From: a virus
Virus record (IMG/VR): IMGVR_UViG_3300022391_000001
Span: 1-64,000 of that record
Length of the DNA: 64,000 bases
Reading direction: 5' to 3' (one strand)
The position numbers were made by a program, and so were the translations under genes. Shown here in pieces: positions 56,189-64,000 of this stretch (position 1 is the stretch's first letter; each line of letters begins with the position of its first letter). Under the pieces are notes generated by a model that was given only the letters and a program-made list of their open reading frames with translations, was not told the DNA's origin and ran no database searches.

Positions 56189-58143
56189 ATCCGCACCTCC
56201 AGTCTGCTGACGCCACCCTCCTTGGTTACCCACGCGGTGTGCTCGAACACCTCCCCAACCTCAGCTTCGTGGCTGATCACAAATATGGTGCCACGCTCCG
56301 CGCGCAAGGACTGAAGCAGCGTCAATACTCGTTGGCATCCCTCTGCGTCCAATCCGTCCAGCACTTCATCGAGCATCAACAAATCTACATGGCCCCCTTC
56401 TCGGGTCGCCACGAGGTCCATCAGGGCCAAGTCGGTTGCAACCTCCATCTTTTTGAGCTGCCCACCGCTTGGCGGATAGTTATCCTCCAACCCCTCAACG
56501 TCCCACTGGATGTCGATCTCATCCCGATACTCGCCCTTGGCTGACTTGAGCTCCCGCTGGGTGGCGAAGCGCATTGTGATGTCGCCGTCGGCCAGCGTCT
56601 CCAAATAGTGGTTGGCCCGATCTGTTATGTAAGGCATCACTTCATCGAGGATGAACGATGACAACCCTTGGCCCGAGAAGCCCCGCACCCAAAACTCATG
56701 GTGGGCGAGGTCTTGAGACACCAGGACACTTTGCGAGCGGAGCTTCATCAGCTCCGCCTGGTATTCTTCAATCTTGGCCTTGGCGGTGGCCAGTGCCCCG
56801 TCAAAGGGATTCTCACACGCCATGATCCGCTTGATCTGCTCAACGTGCTCCTTGGCCATCGCAACGGCGTGCTTCGCTTCGCCGACGCGCCGTTGCTGCT
56901 CTTGCTCCAGGCGTTCCCGGCGCAAGCGAGCGGCGGAAATTCTCTGGTTGATCGCGTTCAGTCGGCGAAGGCATTCAGATGCTTCGGCGGCGGCGGAGCG
57001 ATAGCGCTTGCGCATCTTCTGGATGGATGCCATAGCGTTGTGGTGGTTTTCTATCTGTTCTGTGCACTTCGCCGCCTTCACAGATGCCTCTTGGAGTGCT
57101 TCGGATAGCTCCCGGCGGTGCTCTTGGACGTGCTCCGAGGTCAACGGCGTACTACAGACCGGACACACCTCGCCATCGAGCGCTTCCAATGCTTCAGTCT
57201 TGGCCGCCACCGTCGCTCGATGCTGGGACTCCATCCTATGCGCCTTGTCCCGCCGACGCTCCAGCTCGTCCAGATCGAGGTCCAGCTTGTCTATCTGCTC
57301 TTCAGCTCCGTCGGATTCTGTGATCTTGGCTCTGAGCTCTTCAGCCTTGGCCTCCAGTGCGTCCGTGTCGGTTTCCTCTGTGTCCTCCGGCTGCCCCGCT
57401 AACAGCTCCTGCGCCTTTTGCTTCAGCCCCTGGACCTTGACCTTCAGCGAGTCAACCTGCCTTTCTCGGTCATTCTCCCACTCTTCTCGCTGTGACTCCA
57501 ATTCATTGAGATCGTGCTCATCTATCCGCCACTGGTAGCCCTCCGCTGCCCTCTCAATCTCATCCAGACTCCGCTTCAGCTCTGTGCGCTTCTCGCGCAC
57601 ACGCTCGTGACACTGCTTGAGGATGTCCGTGCGCAAGATCTTGTGCAACATTTCCTTGCGGTCGACATCCTTGGTCCGAGGGTCGGCGAAGCGTGCCGAA
57701 TCGTTCTGGCCATACATCACCGTGTTCTTGAAGGCCAAGAAGTCCAGCCCCACCATCTCATTGATCTTGTGCTGCAGCGCGTCCCTGGAGCCCGAGAAGG
57801 GCTTGCCGTCGGGCTGAATCAGTTGGAGCTTGGGCGCACCCTTGGTCCGAGCCCGCTCCACCGTCCAGTATTGCTCCGGCTGCTCGAACATCCGCACACG
57901 CACCGTTGCTCGGGTCGCCCCCCGACGGATCACCCGGTCGCCCGCTTCCCCGTCGATGGATTGGCCCCACAGCCCCCATCCCAGAGCTTTGAGCAAGGTG
58001 GACTTGCCCGAGCCGTTGCTCTGGGATGACTCGGTGTCCAGATTGGTCCCGCCCAAGAATATCAACCCTTGGCGGTGCAGAGGCAGCGTGGCGGCGGCGA
58101 AGCTCCCGAAGTCAGTCAGCTGAACATCATACAGGTCCATCAT
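56185..58143 (-). CDS. SbcC/Rad50 (T4 gp46-like) recombination ATPase
   Basis: A 652-residue SMC-like ATPase. The Walker A region is SNGSGKSTLL near residue 45; long coiled coils flank a zinc hook (CPVC, near 325); signature and Walker B are SGGQLKK and VDLLMLDEVLDGLD, then ISHEAEVGEVF. It pairs with the downstream gp47-like nuclease to process DNA ends in replication and recombination. Confidence 0.92.
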   Translation of the reverse strand: MMDLYDVQLTDFGSFAAATLPLHRQGLIFLGGTNLDTESSQSNGSGKSTLLKALGWGLWGQSIDGEAGDRVIRRGATRATVRVRMFEQPEQYWTVERARTKGAPKLQLIQPDGKPFSGSRDALQHKINEMVGLDFLAFKNTVMYGQNDSARFADPRTKDVDRKEMLHKILRTDILKQCHERVREKRTELKRSLDEIERAAEGYQWRIDEHDLNELESQREEWENDRERQVDSLKVKVQGLKQKAQELLAGQPEDTEETDTDALEAKAEELRAKITESDGAEEQIDKLDLDLDELERRRDKAHRMESQHRATVAAKTEALEALDGEVCPVCSTPLTSEHVQEHRRELSEALQEASVKAAKCTEQIENHHNAMASIQKMRKRYRSAAAEASECLRRLNAINQRISAARLRRERLEQEQQRRVGEAKHAVAMAKEHVEQIKRIMACENPFDGALATAKAKIEEYQAELMKLRSQSVLVSQDLAHHEFWVRGFSGQGLSSFILDEVMPYITDRANHYLETLADGDITMRFATQRELKSAKGEYRDEIDIQWDVEGLEDNYPPSGGQLKKMEVATDLALMDLVATREGGHVDLLMLDEVLDGLDAEGCQRVLTLLQSLRAERGTIFVISHEAEVGEVFEHTAWVTKEGGVSRLEVRM

Positions 58144-59312
58144 CCACCCCTTGCAGCGGCCAGAGTCTCACGCCCGATGCGCTTCAGCTCCCCAACATCG
58201 AGGTCCCCAGTCACCACCCCGGCAGCGTCCACGTATCGTGCGATGGCGGCGTCCAGCGTCGGCGCCGTCGCCATCTGCTTGCTGTCCGTGTCCCCTTCCA
58301 ATCGGACCTTGTGGTGATAGATCGGCTTGTGCTTCGCCGATGCCTTGATCCCTGTCGATTGAAGAGCGTCGCAAATCGCCTTGACCTTGGGCTTCAACGT
58401 CGCCCAATCAGCGTTGGTACACGCAACCTCAAGACGCAGATAATCACCAGCTTCAATCTTGTTGGACTTGACGTATCCAGCTACAGTGGCAGGCTCAAAC
58501 TTGTTGCCCATCCCCGTCGCCTTGTAGAAGCGGGGCATCTTGGGCTCGATGTACTGGCCCTCTGCTCCGCCCTGGTTGAACTCGATCAACCAATAGCCCG
58601 CTTCGCGGCCCACATCCCCGTAGTGGTGATGCATTGGCGCGCCGAGATACAGCCCTTGGGCGTCGGCGCCGAAGCGCTGGCGGTCGTGAAAGTGCCCGGA
58701 GTACACCTGATCGAAGCCCTCCGTCACCTCATCAGCTTCCAACCCGTCGTCACAGGTCCACTGGAGATGGGTGCACCCGAGGATGGAGTTGTGCATGAGC
58801 AGCACGTTATGCTGATCGGGGTCCAGTCGGGCTCGGATCTCCGCCAACCGCTCCCGAGTGTCCTCCACCGGCATGTACTCCACAGGCCAGAAGCGAAGCC
58901 ACGTGTCAAACTCGAATGGTTCCCCGGTCTTGAACACCCGGATGTTGTCCCGGCGCATCCGGCCAAATGCCTCCACCGTGAAGCGTCCACCTCGGACGCT
59001 GTTGGCGTCGTGGTTCCCCGGCAGGATGTACACTGGCTGATCCAACGCGGTGACCGCTTCCACCGTGTGGGTCAGCGTCACGGCGTCGATCAGAGCCTTG
59101 TCGAATAAGTCCCCAAGGACAAACACCGCGTCCACATTGGAGGCGTCGGCGCAACGCTTCATCTCGTCCCAAAGGCGCAGCTGGTCCTCCAGCCTGTCGG
59201 TCATCCCGTTCTGAGTGGGCTTGGCGTAGGGCAGCCGGTTGGACATATGGATGTCTGCGACCATCAACGCCCTGAACACGGATGGGCTCAAGGAGCTGTC
59301 CCGCTTTGCCAT
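58140..59312 (-). CDS. SbcD/Mre11 (T4 gp47-like) nuclease
   Basis: A metallophosphoesterase: ADIHMSNR, VFVLGDLFDK, PGNHDANS, MHNSILG and SGHFHDRQRFG give the metal ligands in order. A second, C-terminal part (~residues 250-390) contains SNKIEAGDYLRLEVACT. It is the nuclease partner of the gp46-like ATPase, with overlapping stop and start. Confidence 0.92.
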   Translation of the reverse strand: MAKRDSSLSPSVFRALMVADIHMSNRLPYAKPTQNGMTDRLEDQLRLWDEMKRCADASNVDAVFVLGDLFDKALIDAVTLTHTVEAVTALDQPVYILPGNHDANSVRGGRFTVEAFGRMRRDNIRVFKTGEPFEFDTWLRFWPVEYMPVEDTRERLAEIRARLDPDQHNVLLMHNSILGCTHLQWTCDDGLEADEVTEGFDQVYSGHFHDRQRFGADAQGLYLGAPMHHHYGDVGREAGYWLIEFNQGGAEGQYIEPKMPRFYKATGMGNKFEPATVAGYVKSNKIEAGDYLRLEVACTNADWATLKPKVKAICDALQSTGIKASAKHKPIYHHKVRLEGDTDSKQMATAPTLDAAIARYVDAAGVVTGDLDVGELKRIGRETLAAARGG

Positions 59313-60385
59313 CGCTTGTACAGCTCCTTGTGTATGGCATCCCGCTTCTCGGTGTCCTTTTTCAGCGCCTTGGCGGCGGCAGGGAGCCCCTGGCCGCCCA
59401 ATTTCTCGCCCTTGTATTCATAGGCGTTGCCCGCCTTTTTGATGATCCCGTCGGCCACGCCCTGGGCGACCAGAGCTTGCTCCTGGTTGATCCCGTGACC
59501 ATAGTCAATCAGCACTTCCGCCTTGCGAAACGGCGGCGCAATCTGATTCTTCTTGCATTCAACCACAAGTTTATTGGCCACCTTCTCGCCGTCGGAGTCC
59601 TTGTTGGTCGCCACACGCCGGACATCCAGGAGTAGGCTCGCATAGAATTTGGGCGCGTTGCCGCCGGCAGTCTCGGTGTCATTGCCAAACATCACCATCT
59701 TCTTTCGCACCTGGCTGATCCACAGAAGGGCCACATCTTCTTTGGACACCTTGGGCATGAGCTTCGGTAACAGCTCCGAGTAGACTCGTGCCTGCGGCGC
59801 CATGTGCTTGTCCTCCCACTCGCCCTCATACTGCGCCTTGGTGATGGCCGCGTTCATCGAGTCCAACACGATGAGGATTGGGATGCGTTCCCCGCCCTTG
59901 CGCAGCTCCGCCGCTCGCTCGATGACCCCTTCACACGTCGCAAACACCGACTCCAAGTGCGGCGGCTGGGCTAGCACCAATTGATCAATGTTCACCCCGA
60001 TGGCCCGAGCGTAGTCAGGGTCCAGCTTGTACTCTTTGTCGATGTAGACTGCCACCCCTCCGAGCCGCTGCGTCTCAGCGACGATGTGCAGCGCAAGCGT
60101 GGTCTTGCCGGAGCCCTCCATGCCGTGGAGCAGCGTGAGACGGGAGCGTGGGATGCCGCCGCGTCCAATGGCCGCGTCGATGGTCGCGCACTGTGTGGAG
60201 ATGACGCCCCGGATCTTGATGGCTAGCCCATCGCTCCCGAGCAACATGGCGCTATCGTCGCCCAGCTTGGAGCGTATGCTATCCAGCACCCCGGTGGCGA
60301 AGTCTAGCTTGATGGCCGCTTCGCCGCCGGGTGCTTCTGGAGTCGCCACCGCCACCTGCTTCTTGGTGGCAGTCTTCTTTGGCAT
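59288..60385 (-). CDS. RecA-like recombinase (UvsX role)
   Basis: A 365-residue protein. Walker A is GMEGSGKTTLALHI, Walker B LIVLDSMNAA, and loop 2 lies around NDTETAGGNAPKF; QVRKK precedes it. It drives strand exchange and recombination-dependent replication. It overlaps the nuclease start by 25 bases and follows the SSB-like gene directly. Confidence 0.92.
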   Translation of the reverse strand: MPKKTATKKQVAVATPEAPGGEAAIKLDFATGVLDSIRSKLGDDSAMLLGSDGLAIKIRGVISTQCATIDAAIGRGGIPRSRLTLLHGMEGSGKTTLALHIVAETQRLGGVAVYIDKEYKLDPDYARAIGVNIDQLVLAQPPHLESVFATCEGVIERAAELRKGGERIPILIVLDSMNAAITKAQYEGEWEDKHMAPQARVYSELLPKLMPKVSKEDVALLWISQVRKKMVMFGNDTETAGGNAPKFYASLLLDVRRVATNKDSDGEKVANKLVVECKKNQIAPPFRKAEVLIDYGHGINQEQALVAQGVADGIIKKAGNAYEYKGEKLGGQGLPAAAKALKKDTEKRDAIHKELYKRWQSGTAP

Positions 60386-61578
60386 CAGCCCTTCTTGCCG
60401 CCCTTCTTGCCGCCCTTGGCCTTAGTTTTGGCCTTGTCCTTGCCTTTGCCGCCGGAGATCCGATCCAACTCGGCATCCAGCGCGTCCAGCCCCAAGTCGT
60501 CATCGTCCTGTTTCTTGGTCTTGGACACCACAACTTTCTTGCCCTGCTTCGGCGGCTTCACAGGCTCGGGCTCCGGCTCATCATCATCGTCGCCTTCATC
60601 GTCGCCTTCATCGTCGGCGTCGTCGTCGGCGTCGTCACCTTCATCGTCGTCGGCGTCGTCATCGTCGGCGTCGTCGGCGTCGTCATCGTCGGCGTCGTCA
60701 TCGTCGGCGTCGTCGTCATCGTCGGCGTCGTTCTCATCGTCGTCATCGTCGGCGTCGTCGTTCTCATCGTCGTCGCCGTTCTCATCGTCGTCGTCACCAA
60801 AGGCATCATCGTCGGCGTCATCTAGCTTCACGCCAGAGATCATCGCCTGGATATCCTGTGGAGTCTTGACCATGTTGGCGACCAGCTTAAACAGGTCGCA
60901 ATCGCCATTCTCAGCCATCGCCTTCAGGATCTTCTTGCGCAGCTCCTTGGACAACTTCACAGGCTTCTTGAGGCTTTCGGTGTCAGCCTGGACCTTGTAT
61001 TTGGTGTCATTCTTTCCGCGCCCTTCGCGGCTGATTCTGGCCAATATCGCGGCGTCTGGATCAGTGATGTCGCCGTTGTCAAAGAACAGCTCCATCAACC
61101 CCTCATACACCGTCTTGCCGCACATGAGCACGGCTGGTTTCTCCGGCAATTTCTGCCACGGCTCCGACTTGGCGCGACGATGCTTCAACGGCGTGACGCC
61201 CCACAGAAAACGAGACTGTGGACGAGCGTTGTCTGCCTCTTCATCGCTCAATTGACCCGTCCGAAGTGCTTCAGCCATCGGACACTCCGACGGGAGCTTG
61301 AAGCCCTTTTTCTTGCGCAAAAATGCCTTGACAAATGGATGCTTGATCACCGGGTTGGCGTCGGTGTCCAATGATACCACCATCCCGTTGTTCTTGCCCA
61401 CCCCGAAGTGGACGGTGACGGGCACATAGTTGAGCCCGGCTGTGGGCGGGTGCTCATCGTCATCCCTACAGGGAGGATGGATGTACACCAAAGTGTCCCC
61501 CTCGGGCGGAGCCCAGAAGTCCCCGCCGCGCTGCTGCGCCTCATAGCCCTTGCGCATACGCCCCATATCAACGGCCAT
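60385..61578 (-). CDS. SSB-like protein with long poly-Asp tail (397 aa)
   Basis: The N-terminal ~240 residues resemble gp32-like SSBs: FWAPPEGDTLVYIHPPCRDD, TVHFGVGKNNGMVVSLDTD, a Cys pair (CRD/CPMAE) and CDLFKLVANMVKTP. The last ~150 residues are a very acidic Asp/Glu run (about 255-345), then Pro/Lys and a basic end (KAKTKAKGGKKGGKKG). Acidic SSB tails recruit partners; this one is unusually long. The DNA of the tail is a GTCGTCGGC-type tandem repeat. Confidence 0.75.
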   Translation of the reverse strand: MAVDMGRMRKGYEAQQRGGDFWAPPEGDTLVYIHPPCRDDDEHPPTAGLNYVPVTVHFGVGKNNGMVVSLDTDANPVIKHPFVKAFLRKKKGFKLPSECPMAEALRTGQLSDEEADNARPQSRFLWGVTPLKHRRAKSEPWQKLPEKPAVLMCGKTVYEGLMELFFDNGDITDPDAAILARISREGRGKNDTKYKVQADTESLKKPVKLSKELRKKILKAMAENGDCDLFKLVANMVKTPQDIQAMISGVKLDDADDDAFGDDDDENGDDDENDDADDDDDENDADDDDDADDDDADDDDADDADDDDADDDEGDDADDDADDEGDDEGDDDDEPEPEPVKPPKQGKKVVVSKTKKQDDDDLGLDALDAELDRISGGKGKDKAKTKAKGGKKGGKKG

Positions 61579-61627
61579 CACTCACTCTCCTTGAACTGGT
61601 GCTGATGTATTCAATCGTCCCGCAGCG

Positions 61628-62140
61628 CTATGCCCGGGCTTTTCTTTTCTGGTTGATTGCACGCATCGCTGATTCCGCGTGCGCCATATCAGGATTCTTG
61701 GCTGCCCTGGGGCGTGTAGACATGCCTGTGGCCTCCAGCTCCGCTCGGGCCATCGCGCCTTTGGATTGGAGCATATTGGCTTTGGTCCTGAATGCCTCAT
61801 AGATGGCGCGGGTGAGTGTGACGTTGCGGGTGGCGGCGGCCAAGCTCTTTTTGATCGTCATGAAGCGAGGGTCCGCTTCAAGAGCCTGCCGCACCTTCCA
61901 CTCCGACATCTTGCCGTCCGCTTCGATCATGGCAGCGCCGGTCTTGGCCCGCCAAGCCCGATACCACGCGTCAGCAGACTTCATCTCCGCTTCGGCTGCC
62001 GCCCAAACGGCTCCCCAGTATGCCATTTTGGCGGCGACCTGATCCATGTCTTTGCTCAGGTCGCCCACCTGCAACTCGACATCCACATTGATGGCGACCG
62101 ATTGGCCGTCCACCTCGATATTGACTTCACCGAAGCTCAT
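61628..62140 (-). CDS. Unknown recombination-region protein (170 aa)
   Basis: MSFGEVNIEVDGQSVAINVD, then AYWGAVWAAAEAEMKSADAW and NVTLTRAIYEAFRTKANMLQ. It is helical and Ala-rich, between HU-like and SSB-like genes. Similar helical proteins beside phage RecA genes may be recombination mediators, but I cannot name this one. Confidence 0.6.
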   Translation of the reverse strand: MSFGEVNIEVDGQSVAINVDVELQVGDLSKDMDQVAAKMAYWGAVWAAAEAEMKSADAWYRAWRAKTGAAMIEADGKMSEWKVRQALEADPRFMTIKKSLAAATRNVTLTRAIYEAFRTKANMLQSKGAMARAELEATGMSTRPRAAKNPDMAHAESAMRAINQKRKARA

Positions 62141-62141
62141 C

Positions 62142-62645
62142 TCAGCTCGCTTTCTTGACACCGCCAGACGCTTTGCGCGGGCCACCCTTCGCCTTTGGCG
62201 CCGCTTTGGCTGCCTTGCTGACTTCCTTGGCTGCCTTTGCAGGCTCGGACTTGGGTTGTACCTCGGACTTCACCTCCGCCGGCTCAGTCTTATTGGGCTT
62301 CTTGCCCTTTGGTTTCTTGGTTCCAGACTTCTTGGCCTTTGGCTTCTCGGGTGCTTCAATCGGTAGCTTGGCATTCAGCCACTGCTTGGCACTCGCGTGT
62401 GCGGAGAAATTGAGCACCCACTTGTCACCGTAGGTGATAGAGCCACCCTCCAGGACTGGCGACGTGATCGTGCGGCCCTTCATGAGCTTGCGCTTGAACG
62501 TCCCAAACTTGTGGACTCGCAATTCAGTGCTCTTGGTCAGCAACTCCAACATGACTTCGAACGTCTTTTGAATTTGATCCTTGTGGACGCCAACCGCCTT
62601 GGCGATATCCGACACGCCCAAAATGACCTTTGTATCGTCTGACAT
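62142..62645 (-). CDS. HU/IHF-like DNA-binding protein with histone H1-like tail (167 aa)
   Basis: The N-terminal ~95 residues show HU pattern: SDIAKAVGVHKDQIQKTFEV, ELRVHKFGTFKRKLMKGRTI. The C-terminal ~70 residues are Lys/Ala/Pro-rich (GTKKPKGKKPNKTEPAEVKS, SKAAKAAPKAKGGPRKASG), resembling H1-like tails. It may compact phage DNA or assist replication. Confidence 0.75.
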   Translation of the reverse strand: MSDDTKVILGVSDIAKAVGVHKDQIQKTFEVMLELLTKSTELRVHKFGTFKRKLMKGRTITSPVLEGGSITYGDKWVLNFSAHASAKQWLNAKLPIEAPEKPKAKKSGTKKPKGKKPNKTEPAEVKSEVQPKSEPAKAAKEVSKAAKAAPKAKGGPRKASGGVKKAS

Positions 62646-62675
62646 GATTCACCTCCTGTTTGTGTCTTTCCTGTC

Positions 62676-64000
62676 TTATGCAGCCCGCGCATGTTTGGCT
62701 GACTTTTTCAGGAGCTTGATCGCACCGTTGTTCAAGAAATATTGCCAACTTTTCCTGTCTTTCTTGCGATCTAGCTGAATTCGGAGATGATTGCCCGCCT
62801 TGATGTGCTTCTTGGCACTCGCGTCCCATGCCGACGCAAAGCAGATCACATCGATGTAGTTGCCAATCCCGTCGATGATGCCAAAAAAGGCCATTTCATT
62901 GCTGTTCTTGTCGTACTTCAACCGCACATGGGTAATGACCCCGGTGAACCAACTGCTCAACCCGAGTTCAAAGAGCTGATTGGTGATCGCGCTGGCGCGA
63001 AGCGTCGTGACCACTTCGCCCTCCGCGCCCTTGTATTTGATCTGCTTGTCGGCCCAAGGGTAGGACACCGACGGGTGCTGGCCTGCTATGATGCGCTCCC
63101 AGACAGTCAGCGGTGCCCCCTCGTTCACCTTCTTGCGGTACACTTCCAGATCCAATAGGAAATGGGCGCGCAAATTCTCATACCGCGCATTGGCCGACGC
63201 GTGAACCACCACCGGGGTCCCAACGCCCGCGTCAACCACCTCACGGAAGTCATCAAAGATGTCAAAGTCAACCTTGATCCGGTTCTGCTTCCCGCCGACA
63301 TCCTCCACGTTGACATTCGCATACCTCGCTCCCCAGAACATGTCCCGCCGCTCTTCAGCAGACGGAAGCTCCCCTGTGTGAAAGTCCCCCACCTGGTTGT
63401 ACTTCACCTCCACAACAACGCCGACGATGAACACTCCGGCTCCGTCGTTGTTCACCCAAAAGTCTTCATCGCTCATGGCGGCGATTGGAACCTTGATGTT
63501 CTTGGAGATGAAGTCCCCGTATGCATCAACTGGATGCTTCCCAAAGGCCAGAGGGTTGACCTGGGACGCGATCAACTGCCGCTCTTCATCGGCATAGTCG
63601 GGCTCCGCCGCCCATTGCTTCAGAAGCTCCCGAAGCCCCTCCTTGTCCTTCTTGTTGTACACCTTCCAGAAGTCTTCAATGCCCTCGATGAACTGCTTGA
63701 TATTGGGCAACATCTCATCGAGCGCTCCCGCGCGGGCCAGCGCCAAGACCACGCCCTTGTGACACTTGCGCCGGTCCACGCGGGCAAGGAAGTCAAACAG
63801 CCCCTTGTAAGGTTGATTCTCCATGATCGTTGTCGCCGCCGCTTCACCAACACCCTTGATGTCAACCAAACTCCCCCGGATGGCCCTGCGTCCCGAGTCA
63901 ATTGCAAACTGCTTCTTGGACATCGACACAGAGGGTGGCAGCAGCTCGATGTCGTGGCGCTTGACATCCTTTGCGATCTGCTGGATGCGGAGCCGCTGCG
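62676..64000 (-). CDS. DNA polymerase III alpha-type subunit (C-terminal part, truncated by window edge)
   Basis: The frame continues from the last base of the window: VKRHDIELLPPSVS near the start of the visible part is the DnaE motif, followed by IRGSLVDIKGVGEAAATTIM, the helix-hairpin-helix DNA-binding segment, and an OB-fold region (GVITHVRLKYDKNSNEMAFF, RLKYDKNSNEMAFFGIIDG). The N-terminal PHP and palm parts lie outside. A bacterial-replicase-type polymerase in a phage. Confidence 0.9.
   Translation of the reverse strand, partial: QRLRIQQIAKDVKRHDIELLPPSVSMSKKQFAIDSGRRAIRGSLVDIKGVGEAAATTIMENQPYKGLFDFLARVDRRKCHKGVVLALARAGALDEMLPNIKQFIEGIEDFWKVYNKKDKEGLRELLKQWAAEPDYADEERQLIASQVNPLAFGKHPVDAYGDFISKNIKVPIAAMSDEDFWVNNDGAGVFIVGVVVEVKYNQVGDFHTGELPSAEERRDMFWGARYANVNVEDVGGKQNRIKVDFDIFDDFREVVDAGVGTPVVVHASANARYENLRAHFLLDLEVYRKKVNEGAPLTVWERIIAGQHPSVSYPWADKQIKYKGAEGEVVTTLRASAITNQLFELGLSSWFTGVITHVRLKYDKNSNEMAFFGIIDGIGNYIDVICFASAWDASAKKHIKAGNHLRIQLDRKKDRKSWQYFLNNGAIKLLKKSAKHARAA

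Overview
This 64 kb window is part of a tailed dsDNA bacteriophage genome (Caudoviricetes, contractile-tail or myovirus type), at roughly 58-60% GC by eye. It carries tail sheath, tail tube, tape measure, major capsid, portal, capsid protease and terminase large subunit genes. It also carries a phage replication/recombination set: DnaE-type polymerase, RecA, an SSB-like protein, an SbcCD/gp46-gp47 pair, a RuvC-like resolvase, FEN, uracil-DNA glycosylase and DNA ligase. Almost every gene is on the minus strand, so transcription runs from high to low coordinates. The host is unknown. Several Gram-negative lipoprotein signals and a papain-like lipoprotein with a PKD domain suggest a diderm host. 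I saw no tRNA, rRNA, integrase or IS element.

Layout, left to right. (1) 1-29063 is one long minus-strand morphogenesis module. Read in transcription order it runs: two small virion-like proteins, an 87-aa protein, TerL, portal, a large fused head protein, XkdF-type protease, scaffold, capsid, a SAP-domain protein, paralogous structural proteins, connector and completion proteins, sheath, tube, a tail assembly chaperone with a -1 frameshift site, and tape measure (truncated at base 1). (2) 29064-41131 is an accessory region of small genes on both strands. It holds a papain-like lipoprotein, a second lipoprotein, a small exported protein, an HNH nuclease, an ART-like protein, a TerS-like candidate, and two recognisable anti-defence sponges: Acb2 (anti-CBASS) and Tad2 (anti-Thoeris). 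(3) 41132-42637 is a 1.5 kb region without convincing genes, carrying G-rich repeats, a quadruplex motif and a large inverted repeat. (4) 42638-51658 is a dense block of small, mostly unrecognised early-type proteins plus a DNA ligase. (5) 51655-64000 is the replication, recombination and repair block, ending inside a DnaE-type polymerase gene.

Regulation shows directly in the sequence. Five near-identical promoters (TCGACT, 17 bp, TATGAT) drive one plus-strand and four minus-strand transcription units. Four of them carry a conserved 30-bp quasi-palindrome upstream of the -35, inverted at one site. Several of the genes they serve share a translation leader close to GGAGTCAGCCATG. This looks like a phage-specific early regulon.

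Most unusual items: a 938-aa head protein that joins an SPP1 gp7-like domain, a PI3/4-kinase-like domain and an ADP-ribosyltransferase domain; a capsid protease whose conserved tail is cut off by one in-frame amber codon from the scaffold ORF; the papain-like lipoprotein with a calcium-loop insertion; and the repeated promoter/operator system.
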